A stretch of DNA of 18,763 nt from the NCBI GenBank assembly GCA_023415715.1, contig JAEZJP010000137.1, positions 1 to 18,763 of the forward strand, in the 5' to 3' direction. Under the pieces are notes generated by a model. It was not told where the DNA came from. It searched no databases and worked only from the letters and a program-made list of their open reading frames with translations. Positions 1 through 6,349 of the stretch are shown here, piece by piece. How positions within the stretch are numbered: position 1 is the stretch's first letter; each line of letters starts with the position of its first letter. Origin of the DNA: Bacillota bacterium (GTDB lineage Bacteria; Bacillota; Clostridia; Christensenellales; Aristaeellaceae). A program made the translations under genes and the position numbers.

Positions 1-44
1 AAATCTGCTCACAGCCTGCACCACGCTTTTGTACCTCGTTCGCT

Positions 45-108
45 AGCCCTTCAGCGCCGATGGTACTTGGCTGGACACGGCCCGGGAGAGTAGGACGTCG
101 CCGGATTC
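45..108 (+). rRNA. 5S rRNA 3' fragment (partial), copy 1
   Basis: The stretch from AGCCC through CAGCGCCGATGGTACTTGG, then CGGGAGAGTAGGACGTCGCC, is the strongly conserved 3' half of bacterial 5S rRNA (3' strands of helices III and II, helices IV/V, 3' strand of helix I). The 5' half, with the usual CCCATCCCGAACACGG region, is absent: the bases before 45 do not match 5S. It therefore cannot give a working 5S RNA. The exact 3' end is uncertain by a few bases. The rRNA-type terminator follows directly. Confidence 0.85.
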
Positions 109-113
109 CATAA

Positions 114-145
114 AGAGCATCTGTTAAACCAGGTGCTCTTTTTTT
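114..145 (+). terminator. Intrinsic terminator behind 5S fragment 1
   Basis: A 10-bp stem (AGAGCATCTG with CAGGTGCTCT, one G-U pair) closes a 6-nt loop and is followed by a run of seven T. It is the terminator expected at the end of an rRNA operon. Here it would stop transcripts coming from the left and so insulate the next gene, which has its own promoter. Confidence 0.88.
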
Positions 146-229
146 GTAGCATAAAGTCGACAATGTAAGTAAATTACTGAGATTTTGCTTATAAAGAAAC
201 TTTTACTGCAACCCATATAGCCAATAAAC

Positions 230-258
230 TTGATATTGGTGAAAAATGATGATAAAAT
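230..258 (+). promoter_or_regulatory. Promoter of the RelA/SpoT gene
   Basis: TTGATA (230-235) and TAAAAT (253-258) are separated by 17 bp, close to the sigma-A consensus. The -10 box ends 33 bp before the start codon. The promoter lies inside the cassette, downstream of terminator 1, so the gene does not depend on rRNA transcription. Confidence 0.65.
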
Positions 259-291
259 GAATTAAATTGTTGAGTTTGAGGATAAAAATAT

Positions 292-1338
292 ATGGATGAT
301 ACTACTATAATATTAAATGATATTGAAAATTGGTATGATAGGAATGTTACAACCTACAGAGCATATACGAAGCAAGTAGTGGATTTACTTGATACCATAA
401 TAAGACGGAAAGGCGTTCCGTTTCATAGCATTACAAGTCGTGTAAAAGACCGCAATAGCTACATAGAAAAATGTAAAAGGAAAAACTATAAAGTTCCATC
501 TGAGGATATCACGGATTTTGCTGGGATTAGAATTATTGCATATACTCTAGCTGATGTTAAACAAATAAGTTCGTTGGTCGAGAATGAATTTACTATTGAT
601 AGAAATAATTCAATGGATAAGGCAGAATTGCTAAGTGCCGATAAGGTTGGGTACCTTTCTATTCATTATGTTGCACAATTGTCCCAGAGCAGAACGGCTC
701 TTATAGAGTATTCATTCTATTCAGGGCTCAAATGTGAAATTCAAATACGTACATTGTTGCAACATGCATGGGCTGAGATAGAGCATGATCGAAGCTACAA
801 GTTTAGCGGAGTATTACCTATTGACATTGACCGACGTTTTCATTTGGTAGCAGGTGTATTGGAGATTATGGATTATGAGTTCCAAAGGTTATCCGATGAA
901 ATCGATAGATATGTAAAAGATGTGCAGGATAAAACAAAAAAGGGAGAGCTAGATATAGATATCAATTCTACATCACTCATAGAATTTTTGCAGCAAAAAC
1001 TTCCTAAAATACCTGTAGCTCCGACACTGAAAGGTTCAGATGATAAGATAATTCAAGAACTAAAGGACTTTGGCATATTGAAAATATATCATCTTAATGC
1101 AATACTCTCTGAAGATTTCTTTAGATTTATAACTGAATTATATAATTCTGATGGGTATAAGTGTGCAGATAATTACATAGGTTTATTGCGGATATTAATG
1201 ATTTTCGCAGACTCAGAAAAATACTTTAAAGAGGCATGGAAGAATAATTGGGGTGCAATTGAAAAAGAACTAGTCGCATTATTTAACAAATATGGAGTTA
1301 GTACAGAAGAAATTAAAAATCGAGTCGATATCATATGA
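292..1338 (+). CDS. RelA/SpoT-domain (p)ppGpp synthetase-like protein
   Basis: This 348-residue protein has a RelA/SpoT nucleotidyltransferase domain in about residues 30-170. Visible motifs are SRVKDR (49-54), DFAGIR (75-80), GYLSIH (120-125, the GYxSxH element) and EIQIRT...HAW...H (149-165), which carries the presumed catalytic Glu149. No HD hydrolase, TGS or ACT region is present, so it is a synthetase-only form. About 180 further residues of unrecognised, mostly helical sequence follow, longer than in housekeeping small synthetases of the RelP/RelQ type (about 210-250 residues). The family transfers pyrophosphate from ATP to GDP/GTP; some accessory members (toxSAS, CapRel) instead act on other purines or tRNA as toxins or phage-defence effectors. 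The start is ATG with a weak GAGG 10 nt upstream. It sits alone and AT-rich between two 5S fragments. Alarmone synthetase versus toxin cannot be decided from sequence. Confidence 0.88.
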   Translation: MDDTTIILNDIENWYDRNVTTYRAYTKQVVDLLDTIIRRKGVPFHSITSRVKDRNSYIEKCKRKNYKVPSEDITDFAGIRIIAYTLADVKQISSLVENEFTIDRNNSMDKAELLSADKVGYLSIHYVAQLSQSRTALIEYSFYSGLKCEIQIRTLLQHAWAEIEHDRSYKFSGVLPIDIDRRFHLVAGVLEIMDYEFQRLSDEIDRYVKDVQDKTKKGELDIDINSTSLIEFLQQKLPKIPVAPTLKGSDDKIIQELKDFGILKIYHLNAILSEDFFRFITELYNSDGYKCADNYIGLLRILMIFADSEKYFKEAWKNNWGAIEKELVALFNKYGVSTEEIKNRVDII

Positions 1339-1451
1339 ATAGCATGCTTAAATTTAGTGTTTCTTTTTTCTGATTTCCAGTATAAGGTTTGGGTATTGTT
1401 ACCTCTCCTCCATCACTATCGTATCCGCCACTAGCGGTATCGGGGTTTCGG

Positions 1452-1515
1452 AGCCCTTCAGCGCCGATGGTACTTGGCTGGACACGGCCCGGGAGAGTAG
1501 GACGTCGCCGGATTC
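1452..1515 (+). rRNA. 5S rRNA 3' fragment (partial), copy 2
   Basis: The 5S 3' half is identical to copy 1 over its full length (45-108). The 5' half of 5S is absent; similarity stops at the same base as in copy 1, with GTTTCGG upstream in place of the normal 5S loop C sequence. It is not a functional 5S gene. Confidence 0.85.
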
Positions 1516-1520
1516 CATTA

Positions 1521-1552
1521 AGAGCATCTGTTAACTCAGATGCTCTTTTTTT
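1521..1552 (+). terminator. Intrinsic terminator behind 5S fragment 2
   Basis: A perfect 10-bp stem (AGAGCATCTG with CAGATGCTCT) has a 6-nt loop and a run of seven T. The G-U pair of copy 1 is a T-A pair here, so the stem is conserved between copies while the loop differs. It would end the RelA/SpoT transcript. Confidence 0.9.
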
Positions 1553-1612
1553 GCATATAGTACAGTTTATGCGCTGCATTATTCAAACATCGGATAAATA
1601 GCCTCATTACAC

Positions 1613-1642
1613 TTGACAACAAAGTATGCAAAGCTGTACGAT
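1613..1642 (+). promoter_or_regulatory. Likely promoter of the MATE exporter gene
   Basis: A perfect TTGACA (1613-1618) is followed after 18 bp by TACGAT (1637-1642). It lies between the 5S terminator and the MATE gene, leaving a leader of about 110 nt in which no clear hairpin or leader peptide was seen. Confidence 0.5.
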
Positions 1643-1756
1643 GCATCAAGGGAATCAAATTGCAATCCAAACCGGGTACTTATGGACATCGATTTTATGA
1701 AACACGCTTCGTCTTAGTACGAACGGAACATAAATTTTTTAATGGAAAGAGTAAAG

Positions 1757-3181
1757 ATGCAGAAGAGCGCAGTATTATTCAAGAGATATTTTCATTTAAA
1801 AGGCATCCGTTTTCAAAACGATACTCCTTCTTTAAAAGAACTTTATCAACAATTTATAGCCATTGCGTGGCCTGCAACAGTTGAGGGAGCGCTGCTTAGC
1901 GTTATCAGTTCTGCCGATACGATGATGGTGGGGACGATTGGTCCGGCAGCAATTGCTGCCGTCGGCCTGACAAGCCAGCCACGTATGATCCTTTTGGTCC
2001 TTGCTCAGTCGCTTTGTGTCGCTACCACAGCGCTGGTGGCCAGGCGCAGGGGCGAGGATGATCAGGCTGCGGCTAACGCCGTACTCAAGCAATCCATGTT
2101 TGTTGTAACGATACTTGGTGCGCTTATGACCCTGGCGGGATATTTCTGGGCAGAACCATTTATGAAGCTTGCGGGCGCCAATGAAGACACACTTCAAATG
2201 TCGGTAGATTATTTTCGCATCATTTCCTTAGGCCTTGTTTTGAACTGCTGGCTTCTGTGCATTTGCGCCGCCATGCGCGCCATTGGAAAGACGCGGGTAA
2301 CCATGGTGACCAACATAACGGCCAACCTTGTGAATATCGTTTTGAATTATCTGCTTATCGGCGGCAATTTCGGCTTTCCGCGACTGGGTGTGAAAGGCGC
2401 GGCCATTGCGACAGTCATAGGCACCGGGGTAGCCTGCGGTATCGCTTTTTTCTTTGTGACAAAGAAAGACGGCTATCTGCGTTTGCGCATTTTTGAAAAG
2501 CTGCGTTTTGACAGCCAAACGATGAAGGGGCTTTTCTTTGTCGGTTCATCATCGATGGCAGAATCGGTCTTTTTGCGTATCGGCTTTCTGATCACCACAA
2601 AGATGATAGCGGATATCGGCACGGCTGCGTTTGCGGCATATCAGATCACGTCACAAGTCACCAACTTGTCCTTTACATTAGGCGACGGCATTGCAGCAGC
2701 GGGAGCTGCGCTGGTTGGGCGCAGCCTTGGAGCAAAGCGGATGGACCTGGCAATGGCCAATGTTAGGATCAGCCGAAAGCTGTCTATGGTGATTTCCATT
2801 GCGCTTATGATCGTTCTTCTGTTCCTGCGCGATCTTATACCGACGCTATTCACAAATGAAAAAGCGATCATTTCAGGTGTCTCTCTTTCGCTCCTTGTAG
2901 CTATCTTAGGTATATTGCCTCAGAATGGGCGGGTGGTATATTCGGGATGCCTTCGCGGCGCAGGAGACGCGCGCTATGTGGCTGGTTGCTCACTGCTCAG
3001 CGTGACAATACTGAGGCCAATTTTCACATACTTCTTCTGCTATCCCATGAGCACACTTTTTCCGGATCTGCAGTTTGCAATCACCGGGCCATGGCTGGCA
3101 TTTGTGCTGGATGCGATCATCCGTGATGTTCTATATTCGGGCCGCATAAGAAGGGAAAAATGGATGTACATAAGAATATGA
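1757..3181 (+). CDS. MATE-family multidrug/metabolite exporter
   Basis: The protein has 474 residues from this start and about 12 hydrophobic segments. The first half begins with ...FIAIAWPATVEGALLSVISSADTMMVG, spanning the TM1 pattern and the Asp of MATE proteins, and a repeated second half begins near GLFFVGSSSMAESVFLRIGF. MATE proteins are inner-membrane antiporters that use Na+ or H+ gradients to export cationic drugs, flavins or other metabolites. Substrate cannot be read from sequence. An in-frame ATG at 1742 would add five residues but has no ribosome binding site; the ATG at 1757 has GGAAAGAG just upstream. The DUF1294 gene follows after 48 bp and the pair ends at a strong terminator, so they are probably cotranscribed. 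Confidence 0.9.
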   Translation: MQKSAVLFKRYFHLKGIRFQNDTPSLKELYQQFIAIAWPATVEGALLSVISSADTMMVGTIGPAAIAAVGLTSQPRMILLVLAQSLCVATTALVARRRGEDDQAAANAVLKQSMFVVTILGALMTLAGYFWAEPFMKLAGANEDTLQMSVDYFRIISLGLVLNCWLLCICAAMRAIGKTRVTMVTNITANLVNIVLNYLLIGGNFGFPRLGVKGAAIATVIGTGVACGIAFFFVTKKDGYLRLRIFEKLRFDSQTMKGLFFVGSSSMAESVFLRIGFLITTKMIADIGTAAFAAYQITSQVTNLSFTLGDGIAAAGAALVGRSLGAKRMDLAMANVRISRKLSMVISIALMIVLLFLRDLIPTLFTNEKAIISGVSLSLLVAILGILPQNGRVVYSGCLRGAGDARYVAGCSLLSVTILRPIFTYFFCYPMSTLFPDLQFAITGPWLAFVLDAIIRDVLYSGRIRREKWMYIRI

Positions 3182-3229
3182 ATTGTTTCAAATAGTCTTA
3201 AAAAATCCATAGAGAGGCTTATTGTTGTT

Positions 3230-3520
3230 ATGGCCAAATCGACCTATATATTGATCGTACTGTGCTTACTTGCGGTCGCCAACCTTGTATCCTTTTTCTT
3301 GATGCGGCATGATAAGCGCTGTGCCCAAAGGGGATTGCACCGTGTTCCGGAATCAAAGCTATTTCTTGCCGCTGCATGCTTCGGAGGTTTAGGCGGGGTG
3401 CTTGGCATGTACCTTATGCGCCATAAAACGAAGCATTGGTATTTTAGAGTCTTTTTCCCATTGATACTGGCAATACAGGTATTTTTGCTGGGCGCCGGTA
3501 TGTACTTATTGATGCGGTAA
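3230..3520 (+). CDS. DUF1294 small membrane protein
   Basis: This 96-residue protein has three hydrophobic segments (about 5-24, 45-65 and 72-93). The loop motif MRHDKRCAQRGLHRVPE followed by GGLGGVLGMYLMRHKTKHWYF is the signature of the DUF1294 (YsdA-like) family; normal length for that family is about 85-100 residues. The function is unknown. The start has only a distant AGAGG about 13 nt upstream, so translation may be partly coupled to the MATE gene before it. It is followed 17 bp later by a perfect terminator and thus ends the transcript. Confidence 0.88.
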   Translation: MAKSTYILIVLCLLAVANLVSFFLMRHDKRCAQRGLHRVPESKLFLAAACFGGLGGVLGMYLMRHKTKHWYFRVFFPLILAIQVFLLGAGMYLLMR

Positions 3521-3537
3521 AAGCTGCTTTTATCTTT

Positions 3538-3565
3538 CACCGATGTTTGACATCGGTGGTTTTTT
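3538..3565 (+). terminator. Intrinsic terminator after DUF1294 gene
   Basis: A perfect 9-bp stem (CACCGATGT with ACATCGGTG) and a TTG loop are followed by GTTTTTT. It separates the MATE/DUF1294 unit from the envelope cluster. Confidence 0.93.
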
Positions 3566-3657
3566 ATTGGGGATTTCTTTGAAAACAGTAGTGCAGGGGC
3601 GAAGTAAGGGAGGGGAGGAATAATAAATGAGACATATCAAATTACCAATTATTACAA

Positions 3658-3686
3658 TTATATAAAGTAAAGGAGTGTGATATAAT
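3658..3686 (+). promoter_or_regulatory. Extended -10 promoter of the L,D-transpeptidase gene
   Basis: TGATATAAT (3678-3686) is a perfect extended -10 element. The hexamer 17 bp upstream, TTATAT, is a poor -35, as is usual for extended -10 promoters. It lies about 28 bp before the start codon, whose ribosome binding site AAAAGGAG is 7 nt from the ATG. Confidence 0.7.
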
Positions 3687-3714
3687 GGTATAAATTAAGA
3701 AAAGGAGTCAACTT

Positions 3715-5661
3715 ATGAAGAAAAGGTTACGAATATTCATAACTTTGATGATGCTTGCTGCTCTTGTTTTATGCCAATTTCAAATTCCCGTGCAGGCTGA
3801 AACAGCGCCAAACACTGCCGCAGAGGAACTCTTTTCTGAAGAAAATAAGTCCGTCGGAAAAGAAAGCAGCATCTATGATGCATTCTTTTTTTATTTATCT
3901 ACACGCGACAGCGCTTTGCCCATGAAAACCTGGGGAGATGTGCAGACTTTTCTGGCGAAAATGGAGATCGGCGAAACGCTGAGCCTTGAGGAAGCCATGT
4001 TTTTAAGAACATTGTCGGCGTATGAATATGCTTTTTTGCGCTGCCTGAATGAAATGGATTCAAGCGAGGAACAGGCCGAAAAACTCATCGTTATCTTTAC
4101 GTCTGCCGTTCAGGAAGGAAAAAGCGCACCCGTATTCGAGAAAAATTCCGCGTTGCCCTCCGCAATGCGAAGCGCGTTTGAAGTATATAACCTTAAGCTG
4201 GAAGATACATTCCTCCCTGGCGATGAAACCTTTGCCATCACCATCGTGAGTACGCCTGGCGGTGAAATCCTGGTGGATGAAGTAGATGCCCGGCATACGA
4301 TGATCAACACTTTTTTATATCAGCTCTTTGCGCCGCAAAGCCGTGAGGCCACCGTTCCTTTCCTGGATACAATGAAGGATGCGATGCTTCTGGAAGGCAC
4401 AGCCGAATCCTGGCTTCAATTGAAAAACGCGTGTGCCGCCACATTTGACGGGCAAGTCGATTCGCAAAAAGCTCTAGAACAGCTTGCCTCTTTCGTAAGT
4501 TCGAAGTTTGGAACGGCTGTAACACTGGAGGAGTCAGATACAGGCACATATCTGTCGCTTGTGCCTGATTCAGATGCCAATGCGGAAGAATCATCAACAC
4601 CCAAACCGACCAGGAAGCCCACAAAGGCGCCGGACAATACGGATAAGCCGGGTTCGGCCACTCAAACACCCAGGCCGGTTACTGCGACTCCTATACGTAC
4701 AACAGCCACGCCCAAGCCGACACCTTCCAATCCTTATCTGATTTATGTGTCCAAGGAAAGCTATACTATCACCATCCTGGGCCTTGACTCGGATAATGAA
4801 TATACCAGGGTAGTACGACAATTTTCCACAGGTATCGGCAAAGCCGGCCAAACGCGTGCCGGCACCTATACCATTGAATCCAAGGAACGCTGGCATTCCT
4901 GGAGCGGCAATGCATATTCTCCCTACGCCAGCAGGCACTCCGGCGGGCTGTACATCCACGGGCCTTTATATAGCGCAAAGGATTCCAACAAAATGCTGCC
5001 AGGCAGCTATAACGAAATAGGCACATCCTGCTCTGCGGGCTGCCTGCGTACTACGTGTTCGGCTGCAGCATGGGTCTATTACAACTGCCCGGTAGGCACG
5101 AAGATCATTATCGCCAATGATACCAAGTATGAGGTGCCGCATCCCGCGAGAATAGACAACACACAGACGTATGATCCCACAGATCCGGGCGCTTCTCCCG
5201 AAATACCCATCACAGGGTTTTCCCTGGGCAAATCGACGGTCAATATGGTTGTAGGCGAAACGCTGAAAATTGCCATATCGAGCATTCAGCCCAGCGATAA
5301 TACGACGGAAGGGTTCAAGTATACCTCTGAAAATGCTGATATTGCGTCGGTCAGTACCAGCGGCACCATTACGGCAAAGAGTGAAGGCACCGTCAAGATC
5401 AAGGTGACGGCAAATGACGTGAACGGCATATACCGCACGCTTACGGTTACTGTTGTACAGCCCGTAACGCCTACGCCCGCACCGACGGAGACAGCATCGC
5501 CTGAACCGTCTCCCTCCATGGAACCGACGCCGACATCAACCCAAACACAGCCGGCGGAGCCGACACCCACACCTGAACATACAGTAACGCCGGAACCTAC
5601 GGCTGAACCTACCCCGGCGCCTGAACCAGAACAAACGCCGGAATCTACCTTACAGCCCTAA
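3715..5661 (+). CDS. Secreted L,D-transpeptidase (YkuD) with Big_2 domain
   Basis: The protein has 648 residues. A signal peptide occupies residues 1-29, probably cut after VQA. Residues 30-290 are an unrecognised helical region. A Pro/Thr/Lys-rich linker (291-340) leads to a YkuD domain (about 341-468) with His415 in YIHGP and catalytic Cys443 in SAGCLR. A bacterial Ig-like Big_2 domain (about 498-581) and a Pro/Thr/Glu-rich tail with no LPXTG motif (582-648) complete it. YkuD enzymes form 3-3 peptidoglycan cross-links or attach proteins or polymers to stem peptides outside the membrane. The low-complexity linker and tail look like wall-spanning spacers. It has its own extended -10 promoter and leads the envelope cluster. 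Enzyme class is sure; acceptor and physiological role are not. Confidence 0.92.
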   Translation: MKKRLRIFITLMMLAALVLCQFQIPVQAETAPNTAAEELFSEENKSVGKESSIYDAFFFYLSTRDSALPMKTWGDVQTFLAKMEIGETLSLEEAMFLRTLSAYEYAFLRCLNEMDSSEEQAEKLIVIFTSAVQEGKSAPVFEKNSALPSAMRSAFEVYNLKLEDTFLPGDETFAITIVSTPGGEILVDEVDARHTMINTFLYQLFAPQSREATVPFLDTMKDAMLLEGTAESWLQLKNACAATFDGQVDSQKALEQLASFVSSKFGTAVTLEESDTGTYLSLVPDSDANAEESSTPKPTRKPTKAPDNTDKPGSATQTPRPVTATPIRTTATPKPTPSNPYLIYVSKESYTITILGLDSDNEYTRVVRQFSTGIGKAGQTRAGTYTIESKERWHSWSGNAYSPYASRHSGGLYIHGPLYSAKDSNKMLPGSYNEIGTSCSAGCLRTTCSAAAWVYYNCPVGTKIIIANDTKYEVPHPARIDNTQTYDPTDPGASPEIPITGFSLGKSTVNMVVGETLKIAISSIQPSDNTTEGFKYTSENADIASVSTSGTITAKSEGTVKIKVTANDVNGIYRTLTVTVVQPVTPTPAPTETASPEPSPSMEPTPTSTQTQPAEPTPTPEHTVTPEPTAEPTPAPEPEQTPESTLQP

Positions 5662-5677
5662 AGCGGTGCTGCGTATA

Positions 5678-5703
5678 CCTTCTCTTCCCTTGGGAAGAGA
5701 GGG
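5678..5703 (+). other. Hairpin between two envelope genes
   Basis: CTCTTCC (5682-5688) and GGAAGAG (5693-5699) pair around a 4-nt loop and the stem extends imperfectly at its base. No T-run follows, so it is more likely an mRNA processing or stabilising hairpin, or a weak attenuator, than a terminator. Confidence 0.45.
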
Positions 5704-5751
5704 ATTATAAGACGAATGATATCACAATTTGAAAACAAAGGAATGATATAT

Positions 5752-6318
5752 ATGAAGCTACATTTCCTTCTCATGCTGCCCTTATTGATGCTGTTTGCGT
5801 CCGCCGGAAGTGCTTTGGCAGAGAAACCTGCCGCTTTCATCCCGCCTTTGCCCGGTGAAAACATGTCCCTTGAAAAAGACATGGGGCTGCTTTTGAATGA
5901 AACATGGTATCCCATATTGACCGATTTCCATGCGCTGCATGTTGCCCTGGGAGAACCGGCTTCATTGAACGCTGCGCCCAGCTGCGTATTTGTTGGCGAA
6001 GACAAGGAATATGTGTACGAAGGCCTGACTGCTTTTACAAACCCTGTGGGTGAGCAGGATATTTGGTTTGAAATGCAATTGACCAACTATACATACGCCA
6101 CCTCCCGCGGCATCCGTGTCGGCGACACACTGGAAATGCTTAATAATGCCTATGGTGACCGGTGCTACTGGGAAGGGGATACAATCCTCACCTATTCCGT
6201 TTCCGGTATTGAAGGCGATTATGCCAGCCCTTGCATCATGTTTGAGATCGTGGATGATGTCATTGCAAGCATCGACATCTATTACCCCACTAACGTTACG
6301 GCACCTTCAGCACCCTGA
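5752..6318 (+). CDS. Small secreted protein of unknown function
   Basis: The protein has 188 residues from the ATG at 5752, chosen because AAAGGA lies 9 nt upstream and a clean signal peptide starts there (KLH, hydrophobic core, cut near ALA|EKP about residue 23). An ATG 36 bp upstream would bury the signal. The mature part is mixed alpha/beta, without Cys pairing or repeats obvious enough to name. Its C-terminal third (GIRVGDTLEMLNNAYGDRCY, then a strand-rich end) recalls small secreted stability-type domains in which a ligand-free beta sheet follows a VGD helix, but no family can be assigned. It lies between the transpeptidase and the MBOAT gene on the same strand with short gaps, so a role in the envelope is inferred from context. 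Confidence 0.75.
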   Translation: MKLHFLLMLPLLMLFASAGSALAEKPAAFIPPLPGENMSLEKDMGLLLNETWYPILTDFHALHVALGEPASLNAAPSCVFVGEDKEYVYEGLTAFTNPVGEQDIWFEMQLTNYTYATSRGIRVGDTLEMLNNAYGDRCYWEGDTILTYSVSGIEGDYASPCIMFEIVDDVIASIDIYYPTNVTAPSAP

Positions 6319-6349
6319 TACATAAAAATCTGCACACAGGCGGAGGTGC

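Larger units (their letters stand above)
45..145 (+). repeat. Direct repeat copy 1: 5S rRNA 3' part plus terminator
   Basis: This 101-bp block recurs at 1452-1552 (offset 1407) with four substitutions by eye, at 112, 128, 129 and 133. Weak similarity continues a few bases past the T-run (GCATAAAGT against GCATATAGT) after a 2-bp indel. The block holds the 3' part of a 5S rRNA gene and an intrinsic terminator. Similarity between the copies begins abruptly at AGCCC; the preceding 44 bases (1-44) are unrelated to those before the second copy and unrelated to 5S. The pair brackets the RelA/SpoT gene like attachment-site duplications. Confidence 0.9.
146..1552 (+). mobile_element. Putative 5S-bounded cassette carrying one RelA/SpoT gene
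   Basis: The unit runs from the end of repeat copy 1 to the end of copy 2 and is 1407 bp long. It holds one promoter, one gene and a 3' copy of the 5S fragment with terminator. It is visibly more AT-rich than everything to its right. No integrase, transposase or reverse transcriptase gene lies inside, so if it moves, the enzyme is supplied in trans. The reading as a mobile unit is inferred from the direct repeats, the base composition and the lone accessory gene. An old recombination between rRNA operons is the main alternative. Confidence 0.45.
1452..1552 (+). repeat. Direct repeat copy 2: 5S rRNA 3' part plus terminator
   Basis: This is the second copy of the block at 45-145, starting again at AGCCC and again preceded by non-5S sequence. 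Downstream of its T-run begins the non-rRNA chromosome that carries the MATE gene, so this copy is probably the distal, original end of the 5S locus or the last junction of an array. Confidence 0.9.

Noticed and set aside
1420..1442. Imperfect inverted repeat (CCGC/GCGG core) 9 bp before the second 5S fragment, possible recombinase site
   Set aside because: Only four contiguous base pairs plus two outer ones, and no counterpart before the first fragment.
1389..1601. Open frames on both strands across the second 5S fragment
   Set aside because: They read through rRNA and terminator sequence and have no ribosome binding sites.
3627..3665. 12-codon frame MRHIKLPIITII with AGGGGAGG upstream, before the transpeptidase promoter
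   Set aside because: It overlaps the -35 region of the downstream promoter, no promoter of its own is evident, and such short frames arise by chance in AT-rich spacers.
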